Shown here one piece after another: positions 1 to 5,842 of a stretch of 10,117 nucleotides of DNA. A program made the position numbers and the translations under genes. Each line of letters opens with the position of its first letter. The first letter of the stretch is position 1. Origin of the DNA: an uncultured Clostridiaceae bacterium (lineage in GTDB: Bacteria; Bacillota; Clostridia; Lachnospirales; Lachnospiraceae); the NCBI GenBank assembly GCA_958441075.1, contig CAUCBQ010000076.1:1-10117 (forward strand), written 5' to 3'. The notes beneath the pieces are model-generated. The model worked only from the letters and a program-made list of their open reading frames with translations. It was not told the origin of the DNA and searched no databases.

Positions 1-300
1 GTGGGATACGGGCTCAGCTTTGACCGGGCAGTGCTTAAAAAATGCGGAAAGGCCGCGGTGGGACGCATGGTAATTCAGGGCGTTATGCTTGCGGTGATTA
101 TGGTTCTTTTAAAGGATATGTTTGCTGCGGCTGAAATGAAAACAGCCCTTATATTGTATCTGTTCCTTCCGCCGACTTTTGTGATTCCGGCTTATGCAAA
201 AACGGAAGAGGATGGTATTTACTTATCCACTACAATTTCTTTATATTCTGTATTTACTATTGCCGTATTTGCAGTTCTTACAATTATGATGAAGGGTTAG
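1..300 (+). CDS. AEC-family (auxin efflux carrier-like) permease, C-terminal fragment
   Basis: This is the last 99 codons of a membrane protein whose N-terminus lies outside the window. The frame is open from base 1, so the GTG at position 1 is probably an internal valine and not a start. Three hydrophobic segments are visible, at about residues 21-41, 46-67 and 73-97. The second contains a proline pair in LFLPPTFVIPAY and is followed by a short charged loop (KTEEDG) and the STTISLY segment. This pattern matches the C-terminus of AEC/auxin-efflux-carrier-type permeases, which have about ten helices and about 300 residues and move small organic anions. The gene ends in TAG. It converges on the next gene with 13 bp between them, and no hairpin terminator is visible. 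The substrate is unknown. The family call is by recalled similarity of a short fragment, so it is moderately sure. Confidence 0.65.
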   Translation: MGYGLSFDRAVLKKCGKAAVGRMVIQGVMLAVIMVLLKDMFAAAEMKTALILYLFLPPTFVIPAYAKTEEDGIYLSTTISLYSVFTIAVFAVLTIMMKG

Positions 301-313
301 AACAATCGCTATT

Positions 314-844
314 TTATAACACATACTCCATCTGACAATCATAGGGCTCTTCTTCTACGTGCTTTTTGCTGTATCGTTCTGCCTCTGCACATCCCACAGA
401 ACGGTAGAAGGCCTGCGTTTCAACTGCAGAGTGGGCGGACAGGTACAGCTTTTTTGCTCCCTGCTTCCCCGCCCATTCTGCCGCTGCAAGAAAAAGAGTT
501 CGTCCAATTCCCATTCTCCGCATATCCTCCGATACATGGAGATTGGTCAGATCCAGATATTCTCCATATCCCCCAAACCATTGGGCATCTACTGATACAA
601 ACCCTTTTAATGCGCCCTGATAAAATGCTCCGCAGACAAAGCCCCCGGAGCAAAGCAGGGATTTTAAATGGGCAATCAGCTGCTGATAGTCGGTTTCCGA
701 CCAGTCGTCTGTAAAGGGAGCGTCTTTGATGATCCAGCTTCCCTGTTCCTTCCGCCAGCATTTTACGACTGTCTGATGGCGGATAAAGCTGTTGAATAAG
801 CTTCTGTTAATGTCCTCTGTGTATAAAATTTTATAAGATATCAT
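314..844 (-). CDS. GNAT-family N-acetyltransferase
   Basis: A 176-residue protein with the size and layout of a single-domain GCN5-related N-acetyltransferase, a cytoplasmic enzyme that moves acetyl from acetyl-CoA to an amine. The acetyl-CoA pyrophosphate loop (motif A) is clear: LTNLHVSEDMRRMGIGRTLF, with R109-x-x-G112-x-G114 after a hydrophobic strand near residues 97-103. The following helix runs to about residue 127. Strand 5 and motif B appear as KKLYLSAHS and ETQAFYRSVGC (residues 131-152), the usual 'xAxxFYxxxGF' element. The ATG at 844 has a strong AGGAGG (850-855 on the plus strand) five bases upstream, which fixes the start. A promoter-like TTGATA-N17-TATTAT lies upstream (896-924). 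The gene appears monocistronic. The acceptor substrate cannot be deduced, and nothing links the gene functionally to its neighbours. Confidence 0.9.
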   Translation of the reverse strand: MISYKILYTEDINRSLFNSFIRHQTVVKCWRKEQGSWIIKDAPFTDDWSETDYQQLIAHLKSLLCSGGFVCGAFYQGALKGFVSVDAQWFGGYGEYLDLTNLHVSEDMRRMGIGRTLFLAAAEWAGKQGAKKLYLSAHSAVETQAFYRSVGCAEAERYSKKHVEEEPYDCQMEYVL

Positions 845-895
845 AATTTCCTCCTGCGTTGAATGCAGTTTGACAGAGCCGGTGCATCCTGATTT

Positions 896-924
896 ATAAT
901 ATCGTATTCAGGCATACTTATCAA
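896..924 (-). promoter_or_regulatory. Predicted sigma-70/SigA promoter of the GNAT gene
   Basis: On the minus strand, TTGATA (919-924) and TATTAT (896-901) are separated by exactly 17 bases. Each hexamer differs from the consensus at one position. Transcription would start near 889 and give a leader of roughly 45 nt before the ATG at 844. The prediction rests on sequence match only. Confidence 0.65.
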
Positions 925-961
925 GCTTTATAAAAAGGACGGCAAAACACTGTATTCCGGA

Positions 962-990
962 TTGTTCCTTTATCTGTTTCATGGTACAAT
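962..990 (+). promoter_or_regulatory. Predicted extended -10 promoter of the 1033-2305 gene pair
   Basis: TACAAT (985-990) is preceded by TGG, forming an extended -10 element (TGGTACAAT). A weak -35 (TTGTTC, 962-967) sits 17 bases upstream. Transcription would begin near 997, about 36 nt before the ATG at 1033. This promoter and that of the GNAT gene are divergent within the 188-bp gap 845-1032. Confidence 0.55.
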
Positions 991-1032
991 TTATAAAACA
1001 GCTGATTGATTGTCTGACAGGAGGAATAAAGG

Positions 1033-1974
1033 ATGGAGCGGGGAGACGTCAGCTTTACATTTCTTCATCGTGTAAATGAAATTAAACTGAATATTGAAGA
1101 CGGGCGCTGGCAGTCTGCTCTTGCCCTTGCGCTGACTCTGCCGGATATCTGCGGAGGAATCGCATTTCCGGAGCTTGTAAAGCGCTACAGGGACGGACGG
1201 GTTATGCTGGATAAGCAGAAAAATCCATCCCGTGACGTGGGCGCACAGTATATCCGCTGGTTTGACGAATATGCAGCCGGCTTTTTTAAGGTATCTTCCG
1301 GAGATAAGAAACCCTATATCTGCGGAGAGCGCTGCTGGCAGCTTAGGTGTGAGTACCTTCACCAGAATAAGGGATTTTTAAACGATGAAAACGAAAATAC
1401 GGTTCATTTTCATCTGGGGGTGAACTGCGGAACCTCTCTCTGTGAGCTGGACAGAGCCAGACGCCGGACAGACAGAACAGATATACGAATTGATATCGAA
1501 CAGTTCTGCCTGAGGATGTGTCAGGCAGCAAAAAGCTACTATGATCAGTTTCACAGGGAAAAAAATTTCAGCCTTTACAATACACCGGTTTTGGATTTTA
1601 TCCAGATCCGGAAGAAGGCCAGATCGGATGACCTGATGATTATTATGCATGGAAACGGAGCCTATGCCAATGGACTTAAAGACGCGTTAGGGGAGTTTCC
1701 GGGCCATATCCTCTGCTTTTCTACATGGGAAGAGAAAAGGAAAAAATTGGGGAATCAAAAGCCGTCGGTCTGGATTCTGTCAGAAAAACTGGCAGAGGAG
1801 GCAGATTCAAACTGGAAATCTCAAGATACAGCTTTGGCGATTCTTCTGATTAAAGAAGGGGATGGGAGAAGGACAATATGGGAAGATAGGGACGGGTGCA
1901 TCACTCTGCCCCTGCCTTTGAAACCGGAATCCCTGCGCAGGGCAGTAAAGAACTGTTTTCAGCAGAGGGGGTGA
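1033..1974 (+). CDS. Protein of unknown function with a degenerate receiver-like C-terminus
   Basis: A 313-residue soluble protein with no signal peptide or membrane segment. Two parts can be seen. Residues 1 to about 175 resemble a small uncharacterised family common in Firmicutes, marked by ALALTLPDICG (31-41), an RYIxWFDEY-type stretch (YIRWFDEY, 73-80), PYICGERCWQLRCEYLHQ (94-111) and a cysteine-containing helix before YYDQF. Residues from about 197 to 313 alternate short hydrophobic strands (LMIIMH, HILCFS, VWILS, LAILLI) with helices and end in PLKPESLRRAV. That last element looks like the conserved Lys-Pro and last helix of a response-regulator receiver fold. The acidic pocket and the phosphoacceptor Asp are not recognisable: the third strand ends in Ser250. 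If this is a receiver, it is a pseudo-receiver. The ATG has AGGAGG (1019-1024) eight bases upstream. The next gene follows after 4 bp, so the two are probably translationally coupled. The CDS is certain and the function unknown. Confidence 0.8.
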   Translation: MERGDVSFTFLHRVNEIKLNIEDGRWQSALALALTLPDICGGIAFPELVKRYRDGRVMLDKQKNPSRDVGAQYIRWFDEYAAGFFKVSSGDKKPYICGERCWQLRCEYLHQNKGFLNDENENTVHFHLGVNCGTSLCELDRARRRTDRTDIRIDIEQFCLRMCQAAKSYYDQFHREKNFSLYNTPVLDFIQIRKKARSDDLMIIMHGNGAYANGLKDALGEFPGHILCFSTWEEKRKKLGNQKPSVWILSEKLAEEADSNWKSQDTALAILLIKEGDGRRTIWEDRDGCITLPLPLKPESLRRAVKNCFQQRG

Positions 1975-1978
1975 GCCG

Positions 1979-2305
1979 ATGCAGAATATACTAATAGCTC
2001 TTTTGGCAGGAATTATTTTAGCAGCATTGATCCGTCTGAATGAAAAAAACAGGCAGCTTGGACAGTTAAAGGAACTGATCAGCAGGGAAAAAGAAGAGAC
2101 GGAAACACTTGGGCATAAGGTAAGGGCTCTTCAGGCCAGAGTTTCAGAGCTGGAAGCTATGGGGGATGAGGTATGGGATTTCGCCAATACCATCCATTTG
2201 TATGCATCTCTTTCCCGGGAAGAAACGGGACGGCAGTCTTTAAAAGAAAAGCAGATGGAAATTCAGCAGGCAGCAGAACACATTTTACAGCTGACCGGAA
2301 GGTAA
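1979..2305 (+). CDS. Small membrane-anchored coiled-coil protein, function unknown
   Basis: A 108-residue protein. Residues 3-18 form one hydrophobic helix (NILIALLAGIILAALI) with no cleavage site, so it should be an N-terminal anchor with the remainder probably in the cytoplasm. Residues 20-62 are highly charged and predicted coiled coil, with a clear heptad run V48, L51, V55, L58. The C-terminus (about 66-106) is an amphipathic helical segment containing WDFANTIHLYASL and a second helix ending AAEHILQL. It vaguely recalls a two-helix histidine-kinase dimerisation unit, but no H-box motif and no ATPase domain is present. The ATG lies 4 bp after the upstream stop, and the Shine-Dalgarno (GAGGGGG) lies inside the end of that gene, so the two proteins are likely made together. 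The gene converges on the second EBP gene with 12 bp between them. Confidence 0.75.
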   Translation: MQNILIALLAGIILAALIRLNEKNRQLGQLKELISREKEETETLGHKVRALQARVSELEAMGDEVWDFANTIHLYASLSREETGRQSLKEKQMEIQQAAEHILQLTGR

Positions 2306-2317
2306 CAGAAAAGCAGA

Positions 2318-3334
2318 TCAGGGCTCTCTTTTTTTTCGGCACAAAGTGGAAAAGCTGATATTCAGAATATCTGCGGCTTCCTGGAGAGTGGAGGTCTCTT
2401 TGATAACGCGTTGTATATAGGCGCGCTCAAACAGTTCTACTGCCTCCTTCAACGGTTTTATGGGATATCCTGAAATAAGCAGGCAGGCTGCATCTGCCGG
2501 TTCTGGACCGGAGGGTTCAGGAGAGGGATCGGAATGGGAAGCCTGCGGACTGTTCTGGTTCAGTCTTTTATAGGTATCAATGATCTGGTCCACATCATCG
2601 GTCAGACAGATATACTGCGCCAGATTTTCGATTTGCCGTATATTTCCTTTCCATTCCAGCTGGCATAAAGCCTTTATCTGGCTGTCAGTTAATGTAAGCT
2701 GCTTTTTGGAACAGTTAAAATCAGCGGCAAAACGATTGATGAAATAATCAAAAAACACAGGGATCTCAGCCTTGCGCTGACGGATAGGAGGAATATAAAT
2801 ATTTGCCACGCAGATGCGGTAATACAGGTCTGAGCGGAAGGTTCCCTCCTGAATCATTTCCAGAAGATTGCGGCCGGAGGTACAGATGATACGGGCATCG
2901 ATGGTTTTGCTTTTTACGGAACCGATGGGGGTGAGGGTTTTGTTCTGCAGAAAATGGAGCAGCAGGGTCTGATTCGCCAGAGAAAGCTCATTGATTTCGT
3001 CGAAAAGCACTGTTCCGTGATTAGCGGCCTCAAGAAGGCCGATTTTTCCTTTGGGCGAAGCGCCTGTAAAGGCATTGGGCGAATAGCCGAAAAGCTCAGA
3101 GGCAAAAAGCTCGGAGGAAATGGCGTTGCAGTGAATCTGTATAAAGGGAGAGGGGGATTTGGAGCGGTGTTTTTGTATGTAATCGGCCAGATAGCTTTTT
3201 CCAACGCCGCTTTCTCCATAGATCAGCACATCCACCGGTTTGTCTGCCAGAAGAGCCGCTTTTTTGTAGATCTGTTTCATGACAGGGTCAGCCATGACCG
3301 GCTGCGAAGTCTTTGTTATACTGTTATATTCCAT
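2318..3334 (-). CDS. Sensor-less sigma-54 enhancer-binding protein (AAA+ and Fis-type HTH)
   Basis: A 338-residue bacterial enhancer-binding protein that would remodel RNA polymerase-sigma-54 by ATP hydrolysis. It starts almost directly with the AAA+ domain, with only about 20 residues before it and no PAS, GAF or receiver domain, as in PspF. Visible motifs are Walker A GESGVGKS (40-47), sigma-54 loop NAFTGA (87-92, in place of GAFTGA), Walker B GTVLFDE (107-113), a divergent sensor I CTSGRNL (151-157), arginine fingers in FRSDLYYR (R167, R173), and sensor II WKGNIRQIEN (228-237). A Ser/Pro-rich linker (about 262-281) leads to a C-terminal Fis-type helix-turn-helix (about 315-336). The ATG at 3334 overlaps the end of the upstream EBP gene by 11 bp, with AGGAAAAG just upstream. 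Starts further upstream would lie deep inside that gene. The last codons contain a run of eight A. The protein probably works with the upstream EBP; its target promoter is inferred. Confidence 0.9.
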   Translation of the reverse strand: MEYNSITKTSQPVMADPVMKQIYKKAALLADKPVDVLIYGESGVGKSYLADYIQKHRSKSPSPFIQIHCNAISSELFASELFGYSPNAFTGASPKGKIGLLEAANHGTVLFDEINELSLANQTLLLHFLQNKTLTPIGSVKSKTIDARIICTSGRNLLEMIQEGTFRSDLYYRICVANIYIPPIRQRKAEIPVFFDYFINRFAADFNCSKKQLTLTDSQIKALCQLEWKGNIRQIENLAQYICLTDDVDQIIDTYKRLNQNSPQASHSDPSPEPSGPEPADAACLLISGYPIKPLKEAVELFERAYIQRVIKETSTLQEAADILNISFSTLCRKKREP

Positions 3335-4718
3335 ATCTTTTCCTTTTCTTAGACAGCGTAGAGGCGTCAATTCCCAGCTTTGCCGCTGCCTCTGCCGCAT
3401 TGCGGCTGCTGTTCAGAGTGTTATTGATGAGACGGGTTTCAAAAAGCTCTACGGATTGCTTCAGGGTCATTCCGCCCATTGGAGTTTCCTCAGAAGAGGA
3501 CTGGGAGAAATGCTGAAATTCTTCAGGAAGCTGGTCAGCGGTAATGGAGTCTGAAGGACACAGCACAACCAGGCTTTCGATTAAATGCTGCAGCTCCCGG
3601 ACATTTCCAGGCCAGGGATATTTATAGAAAAGCTGAATAACCTCATTGGTAAAATATTTACTGGTGTGGTTTTGTGTATTGTACCGGTTGAGAAAGAAGG
3701 TAGCGAGCAGGGGGATATCCTCCGGACGCTGCTTGAGGGGCGGAAGCGTCAGCTCGATGGCATTCAGCCGGTAATAAAGATCCAGCCGGAACTGGTGCTG
3801 CTCCACCATCTGATGCAGATCCCGGTTGGTGGCGCAGATGATACGGAAATCTACGGGAACAGATTCGATGGCTCCAATAGAGCGCACCTCTTTATTTTGT
3901 ATTACCTGAAGCAGTTTTGCCTGAATATCGAGAGGCAGCTCGCCGATTTCATCCAAAAATAAAGTTCCCTTGTGGGCCAGCTGAACCAGTCCTTCTTTGC
4001 CGTGTCTGGCAGCGCCGGTAAAGGAACCGGGCGTATACCCAAACAGCTCCGATTCAAACAGGGGCTTGGGGATCGTGGCCAGATTAACATGAATAAAGGT
4101 TTCGTCTTTTCTCAGGCTGTTCTGGTGGATAAACCGTGCCAGCACGTCTTTTCCGGTTCCCGACTCTCCTGTAAGCATAACGGATACGGAGGTAGGGGCC
4201 AGCCGGAGTGCCTTTCCGTAAATATTATACATTTCTTTATTAGCTATAATAATGTCTTTTCCAATACTGGGATTTCCCTGAAGATTCCTTAAATGATTTT
4301 CCAGAGCAAGTACGCGCATGGCGGATTGGGATACCTTATCCTGAAGGCGCATCATTTCGCTGTAATTGGTAATGGAGTAAATGATAAAATCAATTTCCTG
4401 CCGTTCGTTTACAACAGGGGATGCGGTTGTGAGGATATAATCCTTGGTATTGTAGCGCACCAGAGCGGTCTGGGCCTGCCCTGTTTCAATGACAATATCA
4501 ATCAGATATTTCTGGTCCGGCAGAACGATATTCTCCTGAGGAGAGATCTCGCGTACATTGCGTCCGAAATACTGACGGATATCGAATTTTGCCAGATAGC
4601 TGTAGTAGCGGTTGCCCCATATAACGGTTCCGCAGCTGTCTGTTATAATCAGGCCAATTTCCAGAGTGTCATAGACACGGGCAACATCGCGCATTTTCAT
4701 ATGAGGGCTTTTTTTCAC
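3324..4718 (-). CDS. PAS-domain sigma-54 enhancer-binding transcriptional activator
   Basis: A 464-residue activator with the RocR/BkdR-like order PAS, AAA+, HTH. Residues about 12-118 form a PAS sensor domain (DTLEIGLIITDSCGTVIWGN and following), probably binding a small ligand. A coiled-coil signalling helix (about 120-148) follows. The AAA+ domain has all core motifs: Walker A GESGTGKD (184-191), sigma-54 contact loop GSFTGA (231-236), Walker B GTLFLDE (251-257), sensor I CATNRDL (295-301), arginine fingers in FRLDLYYR (R311, R317), and sensor II WPGNVREL (369-376). A Fis-type HTH occupies about 436-460. The start is GTG at 4718, supported by GGAGA (4726-4730 on the plus strand) seven bases upstream. 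The gene is first in a two-EBP operon transcribed away from a sigma-54 promoter that drives the metabolic operon at 5051. It is therefore the likely local activator. The inducer is unknown. Confidence 0.95.
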   Translation of the reverse strand: MKKSPHMKMRDVARVYDTLEIGLIITDSCGTVIWGNRYYSYLAKFDIRQYFGRNVREISPQENIVLPDQKYLIDIVIETGQAQTALVRYNTKDYILTTASPVVNERQEIDFIIYSITNYSEMMRLQDKVSQSAMRVLALENHLRNLQGNPSIGKDIIIANKEMYNIYGKALRLAPTSVSVMLTGESGTGKDVLARFIHQNSLRKDETFIHVNLATIPKPLFESELFGYTPGSFTGAARHGKEGLVQLAHKGTLFLDEIGELPLDIQAKLLQVIQNKEVRSIGAIESVPVDFRIICATNRDLHQMVEQHQFRLDLYYRLNAIELTLPPLKQRPEDIPLLATFFLNRYNTQNHTSKYFTNEVIQLFYKYPWPGNVRELQHLIESLVVLCPSDSITADQLPEEFQHFSQSSSEETPMGGMTLKQSVELFETRLINNTLNSSRNAAEAAAKLGIDASTLSKKRKRYGI

Positions 4719-4738
4719 AGTGCAGTCTCCTTTTTGCG

Positions 4739-4792
4739 TTGAAAAAAATCAATTAATATGTCAAATATAACACATTAATTGAAAAATATCAA
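4739..4792. promoter_or_regulatory. Overlapping dyads around the EBP promoter, possible operator
   Basis: Two copies of TTGA-N6-TCAA with A-rich centres lie at 4739-4752 and 4779-4792, exactly 40 bp apart. The inner halves also form a longer inverted repeat, TCAATTAATATG (4749-4760) and CACATTAATTGA (4771-4782), with 11 of 12 positions matching. The right copy covers the -35 hexamer and the inverted repeat brackets the -10, so a protein bound here could repress the EBP operon. The region is A/T-rich, which makes chance dyads more likely. Confidence 0.4.
4764..4792 (-). promoter_or_regulatory. Predicted sigma-70/SigA promoter of the two-EBP operon
   Basis: On the minus strand, TTGATA (4787-4792) and TATATT (4764-4769) are separated by exactly 17 bases, with one mismatch to consensus in each hexamer. 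The start of transcription would be near 4757, leaving a leader of about 39 nt before the GTG at 4718. A housekeeping promoter for the activators fits the usual scheme in which the EBP gene is itself not sigma-54 dependent. Confidence 0.7.
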
Positions 4793-4820
4793 TAAAATCA
4801 GGGCGTGTGATAAAAAAGAG

Positions 4821-4849
4821 AATGTGGATCGTGAGATACGGTCCATATT
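4821..4849. promoter_or_regulatory. 29-bp dyad, candidate enhancer (UAS) for the EBPs
   Basis: The arms AATGTGGATCGT (4821-4832) and ACGGTCCATATT (4838-4849) match as an inverted repeat at 10 of 12 positions around the 5-bp centre GAGAT. The centre lies about 147 bp upstream of the predicted sigma-54 transcription start, within the usual range for enhancer sites bound by Fis-type HTH dimers. An A6 run on one side (4812-4817) and a T6 run on the other (4848-4853) also make it look like a bidirectional terminator hairpin. No gene reads into it from either side, so the enhancer reading is preferred. Confidence 0.5.
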
Positions 4850-4955
4850 TTTTGCTCCGACTATGACAAGAAAGTAACAAGAATACAGGGCTTTTTGAAG
4901 TCGAGTGGAGATAAAAAACGGTAATTTCAACTGATTTTTTGAAAAAAACAAAAGT

Positions 4956-4971
4956 TGGCACGATTATTGCT
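4956..4971 (+). promoter_or_regulatory. Sigma-54 (-24/-12) promoter of the catabolic operon
   Basis: TGGCACG (4956-4962), four bases, then TTGCT (4967-4971) matches the sigma-54 consensus TGGCACG-N4-TTGCW at every defined position. The invariant GG (4957-4958) and GC (4969-4970) are separated by exactly 10 bases. Transcription should start near 4982, giving a leader of about 69 nt before the SDR gene. The two adjacent divergent EBP genes strongly support the assignment. The site implies that the operon is silent until an EBP is activated. Confidence 0.92.
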
Positions 4972-5050
4972 TTTTAATTAATTGAATTCTAACAAAGAGT
5001 AGAGAAATATTTACAAAAAGTTAGTTAGAAAAATAACAAGGAGGTACGGT

Positions 5051-5806
5051 ATGCATTACGAACATCATCGGTATGTAGGAAAGGTTTGTGTGGTAACAGG
5101 AGGCGCAAACGGCCTGGGACTGAATCTGGCACAGCGGCTTCTGGAAGAGGGCGCTTTTGTGGCAGCTCTGGATCTGGAGCAGGATACTCTGGATAAGGAA
5201 TTTGCCGGACAGGAGAAAGTATTCTGCGCACAGTGTGATGTTTCATCCAAGGCATCTGTTGATGCTGCAATTGCAGCGGTGATCGAACATTTTGGACATA
5301 TTGATGCTCTCTTCAATATTGCAGGCGTGATTGGACGTCAGTCCCTGTTAGACAGCACGGAAGAGCAGTGGCGCAGAGTAATTGACATTAACTTAAACGG
5401 AACGTTCTTTACAACCCAGGCAGTGTGCCGCCATATGGTAGACAAGGGAATCAAGGGCGTTATTGTAAACACCAGCTCTGTTGCATCTCAGATTGTTTCC
5501 CCAAATACAGGCGCTTACTCTGCAAGTAAGGGCGGAGTTACCATGTTTACCAAATTTGCAGCACTGGAAATGGCAAAATATGGAATTCGCGTATGCGCAT
5601 TTGGACCTGGAACCCATGCGACGAGACTGACAGAGGGAACAAGACTGAATCCGGAACGCTGCGAAATGTTCCTGCGCAATATTCCTATGGGACGTTTTGG
5701 TGAGCCGGATGAGGCAACTTCCGTTGCATTATTCCTTGGTTCCGATGAGGCATCCTACTGTACAGGCCAGACCTGGATTGAGGACGGCGGAAACACACTG
5801 TTCTAA
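5051..5806 (+). CDS. SDR-family NAD(P)-dependent dehydrogenase/reductase
   Basis: A 251-residue classical short-chain dehydrogenase/reductase, a cytoplasmic enzyme interconverting a hydroxyl and a ketone. The cofactor loop is TGGANGLG (16-23). Asp41 at the end of the second strand (ALDLEQ) suggests a preference for NAD(H). Further family marks are CDV (62-64), NIAG (89-92, the NNAG position), Asn114, a serine pair at 142-143, and the catalytic Tyr156 and Lys160 in YSASK. FGPG (184-187) and the C-terminal TGQTWIEDGG are typical of the FabG-like group. It is the first gene after the sigma-54 promoter and has a strong AAGGAGGT (5038-5045) five bases before the ATG. Its place beside CoA-transferase and carboxylate-permease genes suggests a hydroxy-acid or hydroxyacyl-CoA substrate. 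That is inference; SDR sequences rarely reveal the substrate. Confidence 0.92.
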   Translation: MHYEHHRYVGKVCVVTGGANGLGLNLAQRLLEEGAFVAALDLEQDTLDKEFAGQEKVFCAQCDVSSKASVDAAIAAVIEHFGHIDALFNIAGVIGRQSLLDSTEEQWRRVIDINLNGTFFTTQAVCRHMVDKGIKGVIVNTSSVASQIVSPNTGAYSASKGGVTMFTKFAALEMAKYGIRVCAFGPGTHATRLTEGTRLNPERCEMFLRNIPMGRFGEPDEATSVALFLGSDEASYCTGQTWIEDGGNTLF

Positions 5807-5842
5807 GCTTATTAAGCAAATGAAAAGGAGATAAAATAGAGT

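Larger units (their letters stand above)
4719..5050. other. Divergent regulatory intergenic region
   Basis: This 332-bp A/T-rich region separates the minus-strand EBP operon from the plus-strand catabolic operon. From left to right it holds the Shine-Dalgarno and leader of the PAS EBP, its sigma-70-type promoter with overlapping dyads (4739-4792), a long dyad (4821-4849), a stretch (4850-4950) with only a small TTCAA-N8-TTGAA dyad (4926-4943), the sigma-54 promoter (4956-4971), and a leader of about 69 nt with AAGGAGGT at 5038-5045. No open reading frame with a ribosome binding site was recognised in it. Confidence 0.8.

Noticed and set aside
2318..2340. Run of eight A near the 3' end of the second EBP as a possible frameshift site
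   Set aside because: The encoded end (STLCRKKREP) aligns in position with the end of the first EBP (STLSKKRKRYGI), so the frame looks intact and the gene stops where expected.
2306..2340. T8 tract after the 1979-2305 gene as a rho-independent terminator
   Set aside because: No convincing GC-rich stem precedes the T tract; only a weak A/T pairing can be drawn. The tract is also explained as coding sequence of the converging EBP gene.
3335..3400. Upstream extension of the second EBP to a start at 3400 (22 extra residues)
   Set aside because: The extension lies fully inside the HTH-coding end of the first EBP gene, adds a low-complexity Arg/Gln-rich stretch unlike EBPs, and is not needed. The ATG at 3334 has a Shine-Dalgarno-like AGGAAAAG and gives an 11-bp overlap.
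4987..5030. TTCTAAC and GTTAGAA inverted repeat in the leader of the catabolic operon as a riboswitch or attenuator stem
   Set aside because: Only 7 bp of A/T-rich pairing across a 30-base loop, with no known riboswitch motif and no T tract. It is likely to be chance in this A/T-rich leader.
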